A stretch of 64,000 bases of DNA from an uncultured Agromyces sp. GTDB taxonomy: Bacteria > Actinomycetota > Actinomycetes > Actinomycetales > Microbacteriaceae. Numbering within the stretch: the stretch's first letter is position 1; each line of letters begins with the position of its first letter. The translations under genes and the position numbers were made by a program. Location: contig CAJXGN010000001.1 of NCBI GenBank assembly GCA_913053875.1, positions 472,205 through 536,204 of the forward strand. Reading direction: 5' to 3'. Shown piece by piece: positions 34,889 to 44,212 of the stretch. The notes below the pieces were generated by a model that was not told where the DNA came from, ran no database searches, and saw only the letters and a list, made by a program, of their open reading frames with translations.

Positions 34889-36400
34889 TCACCCGAGCGC
34901 GATGGCGGTCCATGACACAGCGGGCAGCGTCACGGTCAGCACACCGCCGTCGAGCACGACCGAGTAGTTTGGGGCGACACCCACGCGCTCCGGCTGTTCG
35001 AGCGTGTTCGCGGCATGGATATCGTCATCAGACAGCATGTGAGTCTCCCGCACGTCGACCAAGCCGAGGGCGTTCACGTCGATGGTCACGGTGGTGGGGC
35101 CATCCTGCGCCCGGTTCACGAGGAAGATCGCTGTGCGGCCGGTCTCCTCGTCGTGCGTGGCAACGGCGTCGACGAGGGGCACCTCACCGTAAGCCTTCGT
35201 GTCGTACTTCTCCGACTCGATCTTCACGTCGAGCGAACGACCCTGCGCGAGGCGCGACGTGATCGAGAACGGGAAGAACGTGGTCTGGCGCCAAGCCGGC
35301 CCGCCAGGTTCGGTCATGATCGGGGCGATCACGTTCACCAGCTGGGCGAGCGATGCACTGGCGACCCGGTCCGCATGCTTCAGTAGCGAGATCATCAGGC
35401 TGCCAAAGACGACCGCATCGAGCACCGAGTATCGGTCCTCGAGTAGGCGCGGTGCGACGGGCCAGTTGTCGATCCCCTCGATCCGGTCGACGTCGTGGTA
35501 TCGCTGGTTGTACCAGACGTTCCACTCATCGAACGAGATGTCGATCCGCTTGATACTGCCCTTCACAGCTTGTACGTGGTCGGCAGTCGCGACCACCGTC
35601 TCGATGAAGCCGTCCATGTCGACGCCGGACGCCAGGAAGCTGCCCGCGTCGCCGTCGCGCTCCTCGTAGTAGGCGTGGCACGAGATGTAGTCGACATCGT
35701 CGTAGGTGTGGTGAAGCACCGTGCGCTCCCACTCGCCGAACGTGGGCATGTGGGCATTCGACGAGCCGCAGACCACGAGCTGCAGGTCGGGGTCGATCTG
35801 GCGCATGGCCTTCGCGGTCTGCGACGCGAGCTTGCCGTAGTCGTCCGCGGATCGGTGGCCCAGCTGCCACGGTCCGTCCATCTCGTTGCCGAGGCACCAC
35901 ATGCGCACGCCGAAGGGGTCCGTGCGCCCGTTGTCGATGCGCTGCTGGGCCCGGGTCGTGCCGTCCGTGATGTTCGCGTATTCGAGGAGGTCGAGCGCCT
36001 CCGCGGTGCCCCGCGTGCCGAGGTTGATGGCGAGCATCAGGTCGCTGCCCACCTTCTCGAGCCAGTCGGCGAATTCGTGCAGGCCGACCTGGTTGGTCTC
36101 GGTGGAGTGCCACGCGAGGTCGAGGCGGCGCGGTCGCTCCTCCCGCGGGCCGACGGAGTCCTCCCAGCGGAATCCGCTGACGAAGTTGCCGCCGGGATAC
36201 CGGATGGTGCTGACGCCGAGCTCCCGGACGAGCTCGATGACGTCGGTACGGAACCCGTCGGCATCGGCGCTGGGGTGGCCCGGCTCGTGGATGCCGTCGT
36301 AGACGTGGCGTCCGAGGTGCTCGACGAAGCCGCCGAACAGGCGACGGTCGATCGTCCCGACGGAGAAGTGCGGGTCGATGGTCAGGTGGGCGGTGGCCAT
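34889..36400 (-). CDS. Alpha-L-arabinofuranosidase, GH51 (paralogue B)
   Basis: This 503-residue enzyme has the same layout as the plus-strand copy at 24558: FGGFVEHLGRHVYDGI, acid/base glutamate in WCLGNEMDGPWQ, nucleophile in ISFDEWNVWY. It is clearly related to that copy over its whole length, yet controlled by a different LacI regulator just upstream. A perfect LacI-type operator lies 42 bases before the ATG. The gene stands alone between its regulator and the alditol oxidase gene. Confidence 0.95.
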   Translation of the reverse strand: MATAHLTIDPHFSVGTIDRRLFGGFVEHLGRHVYDGIHEPGHPSADADGFRTDVIELVRELGVSTIRYPGGNFVSGFRWEDSVGPREERPRRLDLAWHSTETNQVGLHEFADWLEKVGSDLMLAINLGTRGTAEALDLLEYANITDGTTRAQQRIDNGRTDPFGVRMWCLGNEMDGPWQLGHRSADDYGKLASQTAKAMRQIDPDLQLVVCGSSNAHMPTFGEWERTVLHHTYDDVDYISCHAYYEERDGDAGSFLASGVDMDGFIETVVATADHVQAVKGSIKRIDISFDEWNVWYNQRYHDVDRIEGIDNWPVAPRLLEDRYSVLDAVVFGSLMISLLKHADRVASASLAQLVNVIAPIMTEPGGPAWRQTTFFPFSITSRLAQGRSLDVKIESEKYDTKAYGEVPLVDAVATHDEETGRTAIFLVNRAQDGPTTVTIDVNALGLVDVRETHMLSDDDIHAANTLEQPERVGVAPNYSVVLDGGVLTVTLPAVSWTAIALG

Positions 36401-36442
36401 GGCGGTTCCGTTCGGGATCGGGCATCGGGCGCGATGCGCATG

Positions 36443-36454
36443 TACAACGTTGTA
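36443..36454. promoter_or_regulatory. LacI-type operator TACAACGTTGTA
   Basis: This is a perfect 12-base palindrome with the central CG usual for LacI-family sites. It lies between the regulator gene (36487-37560) and the arabinofuranosidase start, in an AT-richer patch. Confidence 0.7.
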
Positions 36455-36486
36455 GAACTGCAGTCTGCCGACTTCGTCCGCTCGTG

Positions 36487-37560
36487 TCAATCTGCGGGCA
36501 CCGCGGCGGCCCGGCCGCGCGCCGGCGCCTCCGAACTGCGGGGCAGCATCTCCGGAGCGGACTCCCGGGCGACGACCTCGAAATCGGCGAGCCGCAGCCG
36601 CGGCGGCGGGGAGTCGCCAGGGCTGCCTGCGATCCGGTCGAGCAGCGTCTCGACCGCCGTGCGTGCGATCCACTCGCGGCCCGGGTCAACGCTCGACAGG
36701 GACGGCAGGGAGAACGCAGCTTCGTCGAGGTTGTCGAAGCCCAGCACGGATACGTCCTCGGGCACCCGGAGACCCGCATCCTGCAGTACGCGCATGGCAC
36801 CCAGCGCCAGCGTGTCGTTGAGCCCGAAGACGCCGTCAAACGCGACCCCGCGGTCGAGCAGCTCGCGCATCGCCGACGCGCCGTCCGCCATCCGCCACAG
36901 CCGCGCGTCGACGAGCAGGCGGTCGTCCGGGTCGATGCCGTGCGCCGCGAGCGCCTCCCGGTAGCCCTGGATGCGCAAGCCCGAGGAACCTGCCTCACCG
37001 TCGGCACGCGCGCCCACGATCGCGATCCGGCGGCGGCCCGAGCGGATCAGGAACTCGGTGCCCGCGCGGGCGGCCTCGACGTTGCGCATGGTGACGTGGT
37101 CGGTCGGCCCGTCGAAGATGCGCTCGCCGAGGAGGACGAGCGGGTACGGGACCTCGAGCCGGTCCGCGTCCGCGGGCCCCATCCCCAGCGCGCTGAAGAT
37201 GAGCCCGTCGGTCATGCTCCGGCGCGGGCTGTGCAGCAACTCGAGCTCGCGCACCCGGTCGCCGCCGGTCTGCTCCACGAGGGTCACCACACCCGCGCGC
37301 TCGGCGGTGGTGATCACCGAGTCCGCGAGCTCGGCGAAGTAGCTCAGGCGCAGGTCGGGAACCGCGAGCGCGATCGCACCCGTGCGGCCCGAGCGCAGGC
37401 TCCGCGCGGACAGGTTCGGGCGGTAGTCCAGCTCCTCGATCGCGGCCTCGACGCGCTCCCGGGTCGCCGCACGGATGTAGGGATAGTCATGGATGACGTT
37501 CGACACCGTCTTGATCGAGACCCCGGCGAGCCGGGCGACGTCCCGCAGCGTGGCCGCCAT
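36487..37560 (-). CDS. LacI-family transcriptional regulator
   Basis: This 357-residue regulator begins with the helix-turn-helix LRDVARLAGVSIKTVSNVIH, followed by the hinge and a sensor domain with VFGLNDTLALGAMRVL and SVLGFDNLDEAAFSLPSLSSVDPG. The ATG at 37558-37560 follows a GGAGAGGAG site; an upstream in-frame ATG adds 33 unlikely residues. It is directly upstream of the GH51 gene and is the obvious candidate to bind the palindrome at 36443. The last 25 residues are a Pro/Ala/Arg-rich tail. Confidence 0.92.
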   Translation of the reverse strand: MAATLRDVARLAGVSIKTVSNVIHDYPYIRAATRERVEAAIEELDYRPNLSARSLRSGRTGAIALAVPDLRLSYFAELADSVITTAERAGVVTLVEQTGGDRVRELELLHSPRRSMTDGLIFSALGMGPADADRLEVPYPLVLLGERIFDGPTDHVTMRNVEAARAGTEFLIRSGRRRIAIVGARADGEAGSSGLRIQGYREALAAHGIDPDDRLLVDARLWRMADGASAMRELLDRGVAFDGVFGLNDTLALGAMRVLQDAGLRVPEDVSVLGFDNLDEAAFSLPSLSSVDPGREWIARTAVETLLDRIAGSPGDSPPPRLRLADFEVVARESAPEMLPRSSEAPARGRAAAVPAD

Positions 37561-37651
37561 GTCCGGCTCCTCTCCGTACGTGCAGCCCACGCTACATCCG
37601 CGCCGTGCCCGCCATGGATCCCGGGAGATCCGCCGTTTCGTTCTCCGGCGA

Positions 37652-38107
37652 TCAGCCACGCGCCGCGTGCCGTTGCACGAGGTCCTCCGCGGCGACCCAC
37701 GGCAGCATCGCGCACTTCACGCGCGCGACGTAGCGCGACGCGCCGCCCAGTGCGGCCGCGTCGCCGAAGCGCTCCTCGTCGAGCTCGAGGGTGCCGCGCG
37801 AGCGCAGCACCGTGCGGAACTCCTCGATGAGCGACGTGAGCTCGTCGTCTGCCATGCCGGTCGGCTCCTCCTCGAGCAGCGCGGCCAGCATCGACGCGCT
37901 CGCCTGCGAGATGGAACAGCCCTGCCCGGTCCAGCCCACCTCGACGACCCGGCCGGCGTCGTCGCGCCGGAGGGCGAGCGTGACCTCGTCCCCGCAGGTG
38001 GTGTTCAGCTGGTGGCTCGTCTCCTCGCCTGCCTCGAGCCCCACGCCGTGGGGTCGCTTCGAGTGGTCGAGGATGATCTGCTGGTACAGCTGGTCGAGGC
38101 CGCTCAT
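37652..38107 (-). CDS. sufU: SufU-type Fe-S assembly / sulfur-transfer protein
   Basis: This 151-residue zinc protein accepts sulfur from SufS. It has the opening LYQQIILDHSKRPHG and three cysteines in TTCGDEV, GQGCSIS and VKCAML that bind zinc with an aspartate. The 4-base overlap with sufS (ATGA) supports the pair. The other suf genes are not in the window. Confidence 0.95.
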   Translation of the reverse strand: MSGLDQLYQQIILDHSKRPHGVGLEAGEETSHQLNTTCGDEVTLALRRDDAGRVVEVGWTGQGCSISQASASMLAALLEEEPTGMADDELTSLIEEFRTVLRSRGTLELDEERFGDAAALGGASRYVARVKCAMLPWVAAEDLVQRHAARG

Positions 38108-39402
38108 GCCGCGCTTCCCGCGACGCCGAAGAAGCTGCGGATGCCGGACACGGCGTCGAGCGCCCGGTCGATCTCGTCGGGGGTGGTGTGCACGCCCGCG
38201 CTGATGCGCAGGCTCGCGGTGAGGCCGAGTCGTCGGTGCAGCGGTTGCGCGCAGTGGTGGCCGACGCGCACTGCGATGCCGAGGTCGTCGAGCACCTGGC
38301 CGGCGTCGTGCGCATGCACGCCGTCGACGTCGATGCTCGCGAGCGCGACCCGCCCGTCGGCGCCCGGGCCGCCCAGCACGCGGATGCCCGGCATGCCCGC
38401 GAGCCCGTCGTGCAGCCGAGCGGCGAGCGCGTGCTCGCTCGCCGCGATGCGGTCGAGGCCGATCTCGTCGACGAAGCGCAGCGCCTCGGCGAGCCCGATC
38501 GCCTGCGCGATGCGCGGGGTGCCGGGCTCGAACCGCGCGGGCGCGGGCAGGAAGTGCGCCTTCTCGAGGGTGACCGTCGTGATCGCCGACCCGCCGTAGA
38601 GGTGCGGCGGCAGCGCGTCGAGCAGCTCACGTCGCCCCCAGAGCACGCCGATGCCGTTCGGCCCGTACACCTTGTGCGCGCTGAAGACGGCCGCGTCGAC
38701 GCCGAGCTCCGCCGGGCGCAGCGCGAGGTGCGGGGCCGACTGGCAGGCGTCGAGCACGATCAGCGCTCCGGCCGCTCGGGCCGGCGCGATGAGCGCGTCG
38801 AGGGGTGAGACACGGCCGGTCGCGTTCGAGACGTGCGCGACCGCGAGGATGCGGGTGCGGTCGGTGATGACGTCGGCTGCGGCATCCGCGTCGATCACCC
38901 CGTTGTCATCGACCGGCACGACCTTCAGGCGCGCGCCCGTGCGGGCGGCGAGCTCCTGCCAGGGAATGAGGTTGGCGTGGTGCTCGAGCTCGGTCACGAC
39001 GATCTCGTCGCGCTCGCCGAGCGAGTGCACGGGGAAGTCGGCGCCCGCACCGCGGCCGGTGCTCGCGTGCCCGATGGCGGTCGCGAGCAGGTTCAGGCCC
39101 TCGGTCGCGTTGCCGGTGAAGACGACCTCGTGCTCGCTCGCTCCGAGGTGATCGGCGACCGTGCGGCGGGCCGCCTCGTACCGCTCGGTCGCCTCGGCGG
39201 CCAGCGTGTGCGCGCCGCGGTGCACGGCCGAGTTCGCCTCGGCGTAGAAGGCGCGCTCGGCGTCGAGCACGCGCTGCGGCTTCTGCGCGGTCGCCGCGGA
39301 GTCGAGGTAGGCCAGCGGATGCCCGTGCACCTCGGTGCGCAGGATCGGGAACTGCGCCCGGATGCCCTCGAGTTCGGCCTCGGTCAGCGGCGCGGAAGTC
39401 AC
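38104..39402 (-). CDS. sufS: Cysteine desulfurase SufS
   Basis: This 432-residue PLP enzyme takes sulfur from cysteine for Fe-S clusters. It has the opening LAYLDSAATAQKP, PLP-histidine region ELEHHANLIPW, the Schiff-base lysine in SAHKVYGPNGIGVLWG, and the catalytic cysteine in RVGHHCAQPLHRRLG. The GTG at 39400-39402 is the only start that keeps the N-terminus, but the ribosome site GGGAGG touches it without the usual spacer, so the true start is a little uncertain. Confidence 0.94.
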   Translation of the reverse strand: MTSAPLTEAELEGIRAQFPILRTEVHGHPLAYLDSAATAQKPQRVLDAERAFYAEANSAVHRGAHTLAAEATERYEAARRTVADHLGASEHEVVFTGNATEGLNLLATAIGHASTGRGAGADFPVHSLGERDEIVVTELEHHANLIPWQELAARTGARLKVVPVDDNGVIDADAAADVITDRTRILAVAHVSNATGRVSPLDALIAPARAAGALIVLDACQSAPHLALRPAELGVDAAVFSAHKVYGPNGIGVLWGRRELLDALPPHLYGGSAITTVTLEKAHFLPAPARFEPGTPRIAQAIGLAEALRFVDEIGLDRIAASEHALAARLHDGLAGMPGIRVLGGPGADGRVALASIDVDGVHAHDAGQVLDDLGIAVRVGHHCAQPLHRRLGLTASLRISAGVHTTPDEIDRALDAVSGIRSFFGVAGSAA

Positions 39403-39446
39403 CCTCCCAGCGTACGCGTCCGCGGCGACGGGGCGGCCCGGGTCGA

Positions 39447-40169
39447 TCAGTCGGCGCGCTGTCTGCTGAAGCGGGGCGGATGCCACGCCAGCCGCTCGCG
39501 CTCGAGCGGGCCCGCGAACGGGGCCCAGAGGATGAGCGCGACGCCCACGCCCACGAGCGCGCCCCCGATCGTGTCGGTGAACCAGTGCACGCCGAGGTAC
39601 GTGCGGCTCACGATCATGAGCACGACGTACACGGTGCCGACGGCCCACACCCAGACGCGCGGCACGATGACGCCGATCGTCACGGCGATCGTGGCGGCGT
39701 TCGCGACATGCCCCGACGGGAATGAGCCGAAGTCGCTCGTGACCAGCATGTCCTCGGGGCGTGCGCGCCCGAAGAGCTGCTTGAGCAGCTGCACGAGGCC
39801 GGCGCTTGCGACGGATGCCGCGAGGAAGTACGCCGCACCCCACGGCCGGCGCAGCAGGAGCAGCGCGACGATTGCGAGGACCGGCACGACGAACACGCCG
39901 ATGATCCCGCCGCCGAGGCGGTCCATCACCGTGGCGAGGAATATCCCGACCGGCCCGCGGATCTCGAGGATCTCCTCCGCCCACTCCTCGTCGATCTCGA
40001 CGGGCAGGCCATCGAACCGCGCCGCGATCAGGAGGCCGAGCCCGGCCGCGAGCAGCACCGCGGCGATGCCGCTGAACAGCGGCACGCGACGACTGACGGC
40101 CCGCGCCCGCGCATCGTCCGTCGACTTCGCCCGACCGTCTCGGCCCGTCGGCCCCGCCCCCGTGTCCAT
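39447..40169 (-). CDS. PAP2-family membrane phosphatase
   Basis: This 240-residue protein has five or six predicted helices and all three acid-phosphatase motifs: K...R-P in KQLFGRARP, PSGH in SFPSGH, and SR...G-x-H...D in SRTYLGVHWFTD. It probably dephosphorylates a lipid phosphate such as undecaprenyl pyrophosphate or phosphatidate at the membrane surface. It lies 44 bases downstream of sufS and is probably unrelated in function. Confidence 0.92.
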   Translation of the reverse strand: MDTGAGPTGRDGRAKSTDDARARAVSRRVPLFSGIAAVLLAAGLGLLIAARFDGLPVEIDEEWAEEILEIRGPVGIFLATVMDRLGGGIIGVFVVPVLAIVALLLLRRPWGAAYFLAASVASAGLVQLLKQLFGRARPEDMLVTSDFGSFPSGHVANAATIAVTIGVIVPRVWVWAVGTVYVVLMIVSRTYLGVHWFTDTIGGALVGVGVALILWAPFAGPLERERLAWHPPRFSRQRAD

Positions 40170-40215
40170 CCCGCCACGCTACCGGCAGGCTCCGTGGGCG
40201 GCGAAGTCGCTCGCG

Positions 40216-41163
40216 TCAGCCGAGCTGAGGCTCGCCGAGTTCGTCGAGCAGCTTCGACATGGCGACGTACGCCCGGTTGCGGTAGTCCACCAGCTCGCTC
40301 GTGCGCTCGGCTGGGATCGACAGGTACCCCGCACCGGACTTCGTGCCGAATCGGCCCGCGTCGACGTGCGCCTGCAGGGATGGCGGGGTCGCGAAGCGCT
40401 CCGGCCATCGGGTCTGCAGTGACTCGAAGCACATCGCGTAGACGTCGAGCCCGGCCATGTCGGCGATGGCGAAGGGGCCGAAGAAGGGCAGCCGGGAGCC
40501 GAACGTCGTGCGCACGATGACGTCGACGTCCTCTGCGCTCGCGATGCCCTCCTCGACGATCTGCGACGCCTCGTGGAAGAGCGCGTACTGGAGCCGGTTG
40601 AGCACGAAGCCGGTCGCATCGGATACGCGCGCGGTCTGCTTGCCGGTCGATCGCACGATCCGCTCTGCGGCGACCATCGCCGACTCGTCCGTCTGCGCGT
40701 GCGCGATGACCTCGACACCGGGGATGAAGGGCGACGGGTTGGAGAAGTGCACGCCGAGGAACCGCTCGGGCCGCACGACCGCGACGGCGAGGTCGCCGAT
40801 CGAGATCGTGGAGGTGTTGGAGCCGATGACCGCGTCCTCGCGGCAGGCCTCGCTGATGCGGCGGAGCGTCTCCCGCTTGAGCTCCAGCCGTTCCGGAACG
40901 GCCTCCTCGACGAACTCCGCGTCTGCGACCGCCTCCTCGACGCTCGCCGCGGCGGAGACGTGCCGCTCGACCGCGGCCGCGGCGCGCTCGGCGAACAGCC
41001 CCTGCTCCTCGAACCGATGCGCCTCCGCGACGATCCGCTCGAGGCTCACCTCCGCCACCTCCGCGCTCACGTCGGCGATGCGCACGTCCGCGCCCGCGAT
41101 CGCGAGCACCTGGGCGATGCCGCCTCCCATGTATCCCGAACCCACGACCGCGTACCGCGTCAT
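40216..41163 (-). CDS. 3-hydroxyacyl-CoA dehydrogenase-fold NAD dehydrogenase
   Basis: This 315-residue two-domain NAD enzyme has the fingerprint GSGYMGGGIAQVLAIAG, then VEEAVPE, SNTSTISI, HFSNPSPFIPGVEVI, and a C-terminal helical domain with GFVLNRLQYALFHEA. It belongs to the beta-hydroxyacid family that includes 3-hydroxybutyryl-CoA dehydrogenase and L-gulonate 3-dehydrogenase. As the last gene of a sugar cluster, oxidation of a sugar acid is more likely than a CoA ester. The ATG at 41161-41163 follows GGAAGG. Confidence 0.83.
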   Translation of the reverse strand: MTRYAVVGSGYMGGGIAQVLAIAGADVRIADVSAEVAEVSLERIVAEAHRFEEQGLFAERAAAAVERHVSAAASVEEAVADAEFVEEAVPERLELKRETLRRISEACREDAVIGSNTSTISIGDLAVAVVRPERFLGVHFSNPSPFIPGVEVIAHAQTDESAMVAAERIVRSTGKQTARVSDATGFVLNRLQYALFHEASQIVEEGIASAEDVDVIVRTTFGSRLPFFGPFAIADMAGLDVYAMCFESLQTRWPERFATPPSLQAHVDAGRFGTKSGAGYLSIPAERTSELVDYRNRAYVAMSKLLDELGEPQLG

Positions 41164-41211
41164 CGCCGCCACCTTCCGTCCTGCTTCGTCTCGAGTCACG
41201 AGCGCCCGGCG

Positions 41212-42186
41212 TCAGCCGTCGCGCGACCCGTGCTCCGCGTGTGCGTCCCGTTCGAGCTCGGAGACGACCTGCGAGAGGATTCCTCGCACGTACTCCCGGT
41301 TCGTCGCGCAGACGCCCAGGCTGTCGCCGCCGTACTGCTCCATGAGGAGGATGCCGCGGTAGCCGCCCTCGACTGCCTCCGTGATGACCTGGCGGTAGTC
41401 GATGATGCCCAGCTCCATCGAGGTCGGGCTGGAGGTGACGACCCCGTCGCCCTCGTCGCGCGTGTAGTTCTTGAGATGCCAGTAGTTCGCGTACGGCAGC
41501 GTCGCGCGGTACGCGGCGCGCCAGTCCTCGATCGGACGGTGCAGCCGCACCAGGTTCCCGATGTCGGGATTCAGCCCGACGTTCGGCAGGTCGATCTCCT
41601 CGACCAGGCGCACGGCACTCGCGGCGGTCCCGAGGTACGTGTCCTCGTACATCTCGAGCGACAGCAGCAGGCCCAGCTCGGCGGCATGGCGACCGAGATC
41701 TCGCAGCCGGCGAACGGCCAGGTCCCACGTGTCGGGGTCGTCGGGGTCCGTCGCTCCCGGAGCGGTCCAGAACCAGAGCGCCCTCCGTTGCTCCGCCGTG
41801 AAGGGCTGGTGCAGGCCTGTCGAGACCACCTGCATTCCCCAGTCCGCGGCCGCGTCGATGGTGCGGTGCGCGTATGCGAGGTTCTCGGCCCCGTGTTCGG
41901 GCTGGATGACACTGCGACGCTGGACGTGCACCGACGCGACGGTGATGCCCTCCTCCGCGAACGTGGCGCGCAGCGCAGCCCGCTGTGAGGCGTCCATGTC
42001 GCCGATCCGTGCGTGGCTGTCGGCGAGCTCGGCGTGGTCGAACCCGGTCGACGCGATTCGCCGTGCGACCCGAGCCCACGCCCCATCCGGGGCGTCGTGC
42101 AACGCGGTGCCGTCCGGAAGGCTCGTCGGGATGCCGTGCAGGCAGGTCGCGATGGGCCACGATGCTGCGGGGTGTGGATCCGTCAC
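41212..42186 (-). CDS. Sugar phosphate isomerase/epimerase-like TIM barrel
   Basis: This 324-residue barrel of the AP-endonuclease-2 superfamily (xylose isomerase-like) has metal-ligand candidates in ASVHVQRR, LSLEMYEDT (Glu), NVGLNPDIGNL (Asp), NYWHLKNYT (His) and the final ILLMEQYGG (Glu). The GTG at 42186 is preferred. It lies 115 bases after GH127, and a weak CCCCG/CGGGG hairpin in that gap (42271-42283) may trim the message. With Gfo/Idh enzymes such barrels isomerise or beta-eliminate keto-sugars. Confidence 0.82.
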   Translation of the reverse strand: MTDPHPAASWPIATCLHGIPTSLPDGTALHDAPDGAWARVARRIASTGFDHAELADSHARIGDMDASQRAALRATFAEEGITVASVHVQRRSVIQPEHGAENLAYAHRTIDAAADWGMQVVSTGLHQPFTAEQRRALWFWTAPGATDPDDPDTWDLAVRRLRDLGRHAAELGLLLSLEMYEDTYLGTAASAVRLVEEIDLPNVGLNPDIGNLVRLHRPIEDWRAAYRATLPYANYWHLKNYTRDEGDGVVTSSPTSMELGIIDYRQVITEAVEGGYRGILLMEQYGGDSLGVCATNREYVRGILSQVVSELERDAHAEHGSRDG

Positions 42187-42301
42187 GGAGCGCCCCCTTC
42201 CGTCCCGTCCATCCAATCGCACCGGCGCGCGGATGCCGGGAGCGACTCGGGCCGTAGCTGCACGCACGCTCCCCGCAGCGGGGGCCGGCTGATCACGCGA
42301 C

Positions 42302-44212
42302 TCACCGCGGTGCTCCGACACCAGGCAGCCAGACCTTCATCGCAGCGCTTGCTGCGCCGTCGCCCCACGTCGCGTAGGGGCGGAGCACGAGCGGCTCGTC
42401 CGCCGCCGTCGTCGCCGGGCCGGGGCCGTCCGCGGGTTCGTACAGCGGCCCCGCGGTGGGCGCCGTCGCGAGCTGCCTGACGTCGAGCTCCAGCAGCGGC
42501 GCCATGCCGTGGACGTGCGCATCGAGGACGCGCACGCGCGCATCCGATGCCACGACGATGCGCTCCACATCCACCGCGTTGTCGCCCTGGTCGGCGCAGT
42601 ACACCAGCGGACCCCGGGTGACCGCGACCGACCCGCGCACCGCGTCCACCGCGGCATTCGCGCGCCAGGTGGCCGCCTCCATCGCGAGGTCGACCTCGAT
42701 CCGGCTCGACGCGACGAGGCTCGTCCGGAGCCAGCCGTCCTCGATCGAGACCGTGTACGGGACACCGTCGATGCGGACCTGCGGGGTCCCGACAGCCCAG
42801 TCCGGCACCCGCACCGCGAGGGAGGTCGTTCCGGGATCGCCTGAGACGGTGAACACGAGGCGGCCGTCCAGCGGGAAGTCGGTGGACATGGTGACGGTCC
42901 CGCCGCCATCGCCGATGGGGACCGTGGCGTTGCCGTAGTTGGCGACGAGCAGCTCATCGCCGCGCCGTGCGAACAGGAGGTGCTCGAGGGACGCGATCAG
43001 CCGCATCAGGTTCGGCGGGCAGCAGGCGCACCAGTACCAGGCGAGCCGCGCTCCGGTCGCTTCCTCCTGGCTCGCCCCGTGGTCGCTGCGCAGCTGCAGG
43101 GGGTTGCTGTAGAAGAAGGCGTCGCCGGCTCGGGAGATCCCGGCGAGCACGACGTTGTAGAGGGTCCGCTCGAGCACGTCGAGATGGTCCGCGCGACCGC
43201 TGACCAGGAACATCCGCCACGCCCAGTGGACGAGGGCTATCCCTGCGCACGTCTCAGCGTAGGCGCGATCGCTCGGCAGCTCGTACGCGTCGCCGAAGGC
43301 CTCGTCCCGGTGCCGGGATCCGGTGCCGCCGGTGAAGTACATGCGGCGCCCGACCAGGTCGTCCCACTGACGTTCGAGCGCCGCGCGCAGCGCGCGGTCC
43401 CCCGTCTCCAGGACGAGGTCGGCGACGCCGGCGTTGAGGTACAGCGCCCGCACGGCATGCCCACGCATGATCGCCGTGTCGACGACCGGCTGGTCGTCCT
43501 GGTAGTACTGCGCACCGAACACGCCCTCGCCGATGAACCCACTCCCGCGGCGCCGCACGAACGCCTCCGCGAGCGCCTGCGGGCCCGGGTCGCCGGTCAG
43601 CCGGGAGAGCTCGACCAGGGCCGTCTCGACCTCCGGGTGCCCGCAGTACTCGACATCGCCCGCACCCCCGAAGCGTAGGGTGACGTGATTGACCCAGCGC
43701 CCGGCGACCCCGAGCAGGCGTTCGTCCCCGACGCCGCGCACCCCCGCGATCGCCGCTTGAACGAGGTGTCCCAGGCAGTACAGTTCGTGGCCGTGCACGA
43801 AATCGCTCCACGGCTCGCCGAACGGCTCCCCCAGCTGGTACGCCGAGTCGAGGTACCCGTCCGCCCGTTGCGCCGCCACGAGCAGCTCGACGGTGTCGTC
43901 GTAGAACGCGCGCAGCTCGGGGTGCTCACCACGACCCAGCTCCCAGGCGACGGCCTCCAGCGTCTTGAAGACGTCGGAGTCGGCGAACTTCGGCCCCGCG
44001 AACGGGCCGTCGTGCTCGCCGGTCAGCCGCTGGAGGTTCCGAAGGTTTCCGGCGTGGTGCAGCATCCCGATCCCGTGCGGGATCGTGACTTCGCGATTGC
44101 GGGCGACGAGGTCTGCGTGGAAGCCCGGATCGAGCCGAGCGCCCGCCACGGCGCGCACGGCACCGCAGGCGGTCGCGCCGATCGGGCCGGCGCGGTGCGT
44201 GCGAGCGCTCAA
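42302..44212 (-). CDS. GH127 beta-L-arabinofuranosidase-like protein
   Basis: This 636-residue protein resembles HypBA1. Catalysis in the family uses a zinc-bound cysteine. Here WYWCACCPPNLMRLIAS holds the CCPPN block with the nucleophile cysteine, and an upstream glutamate lies in the EEATGARLAWYWC stretch. The early part has FHADLVARNREVTIPHG and HAGNLRNLQ. The best start is TTG at 44210-44212, which overlaps the permease stop as TTGA and repeats the coupling seen across this cluster. No signal peptide is seen, so it acts on imported arabinosides. Confidence 0.88.
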   Translation of the reverse strand: MSARTHRAGPIGATACGAVRAVAGARLDPGFHADLVARNREVTIPHGIGMLHHAGNLRNLQRLTGEHDGPFAGPKFADSDVFKTLEAVAWELGRGEHPELRAFYDDTVELLVAAQRADGYLDSAYQLGEPFGEPWSDFVHGHELYCLGHLVQAAIAGVRGVGDERLLGVAGRWVNHVTLRFGGAGDVEYCGHPEVETALVELSRLTGDPGPQALAEAFVRRRGSGFIGEGVFGAQYYQDDQPVVDTAIMRGHAVRALYLNAGVADLVLETGDRALRAALERQWDDLVGRRMYFTGGTGSRHRDEAFGDAYELPSDRAYAETCAGIALVHWAWRMFLVSGRADHLDVLERTLYNVVLAGISRAGDAFFYSNPLQLRSDHGASQEEATGARLAWYWCACCPPNLMRLIASLEHLLFARRGDELLVANYGNATVPIGDGGGTVTMSTDFPLDGRLVFTVSGDPGTTSLAVRVPDWAVGTPQVRIDGVPYTVSIEDGWLRTSLVASSRIEVDLAMEAATWRANAAVDAVRGSVAVTRGPLVYCADQGDNAVDVERIVVASDARVRVLDAHVHGMAPLLELDVRQLATAPTAGPLYEPADGPGPATTAADEPLVLRPYATWGDGAASAAMKVWLPGVGAPR

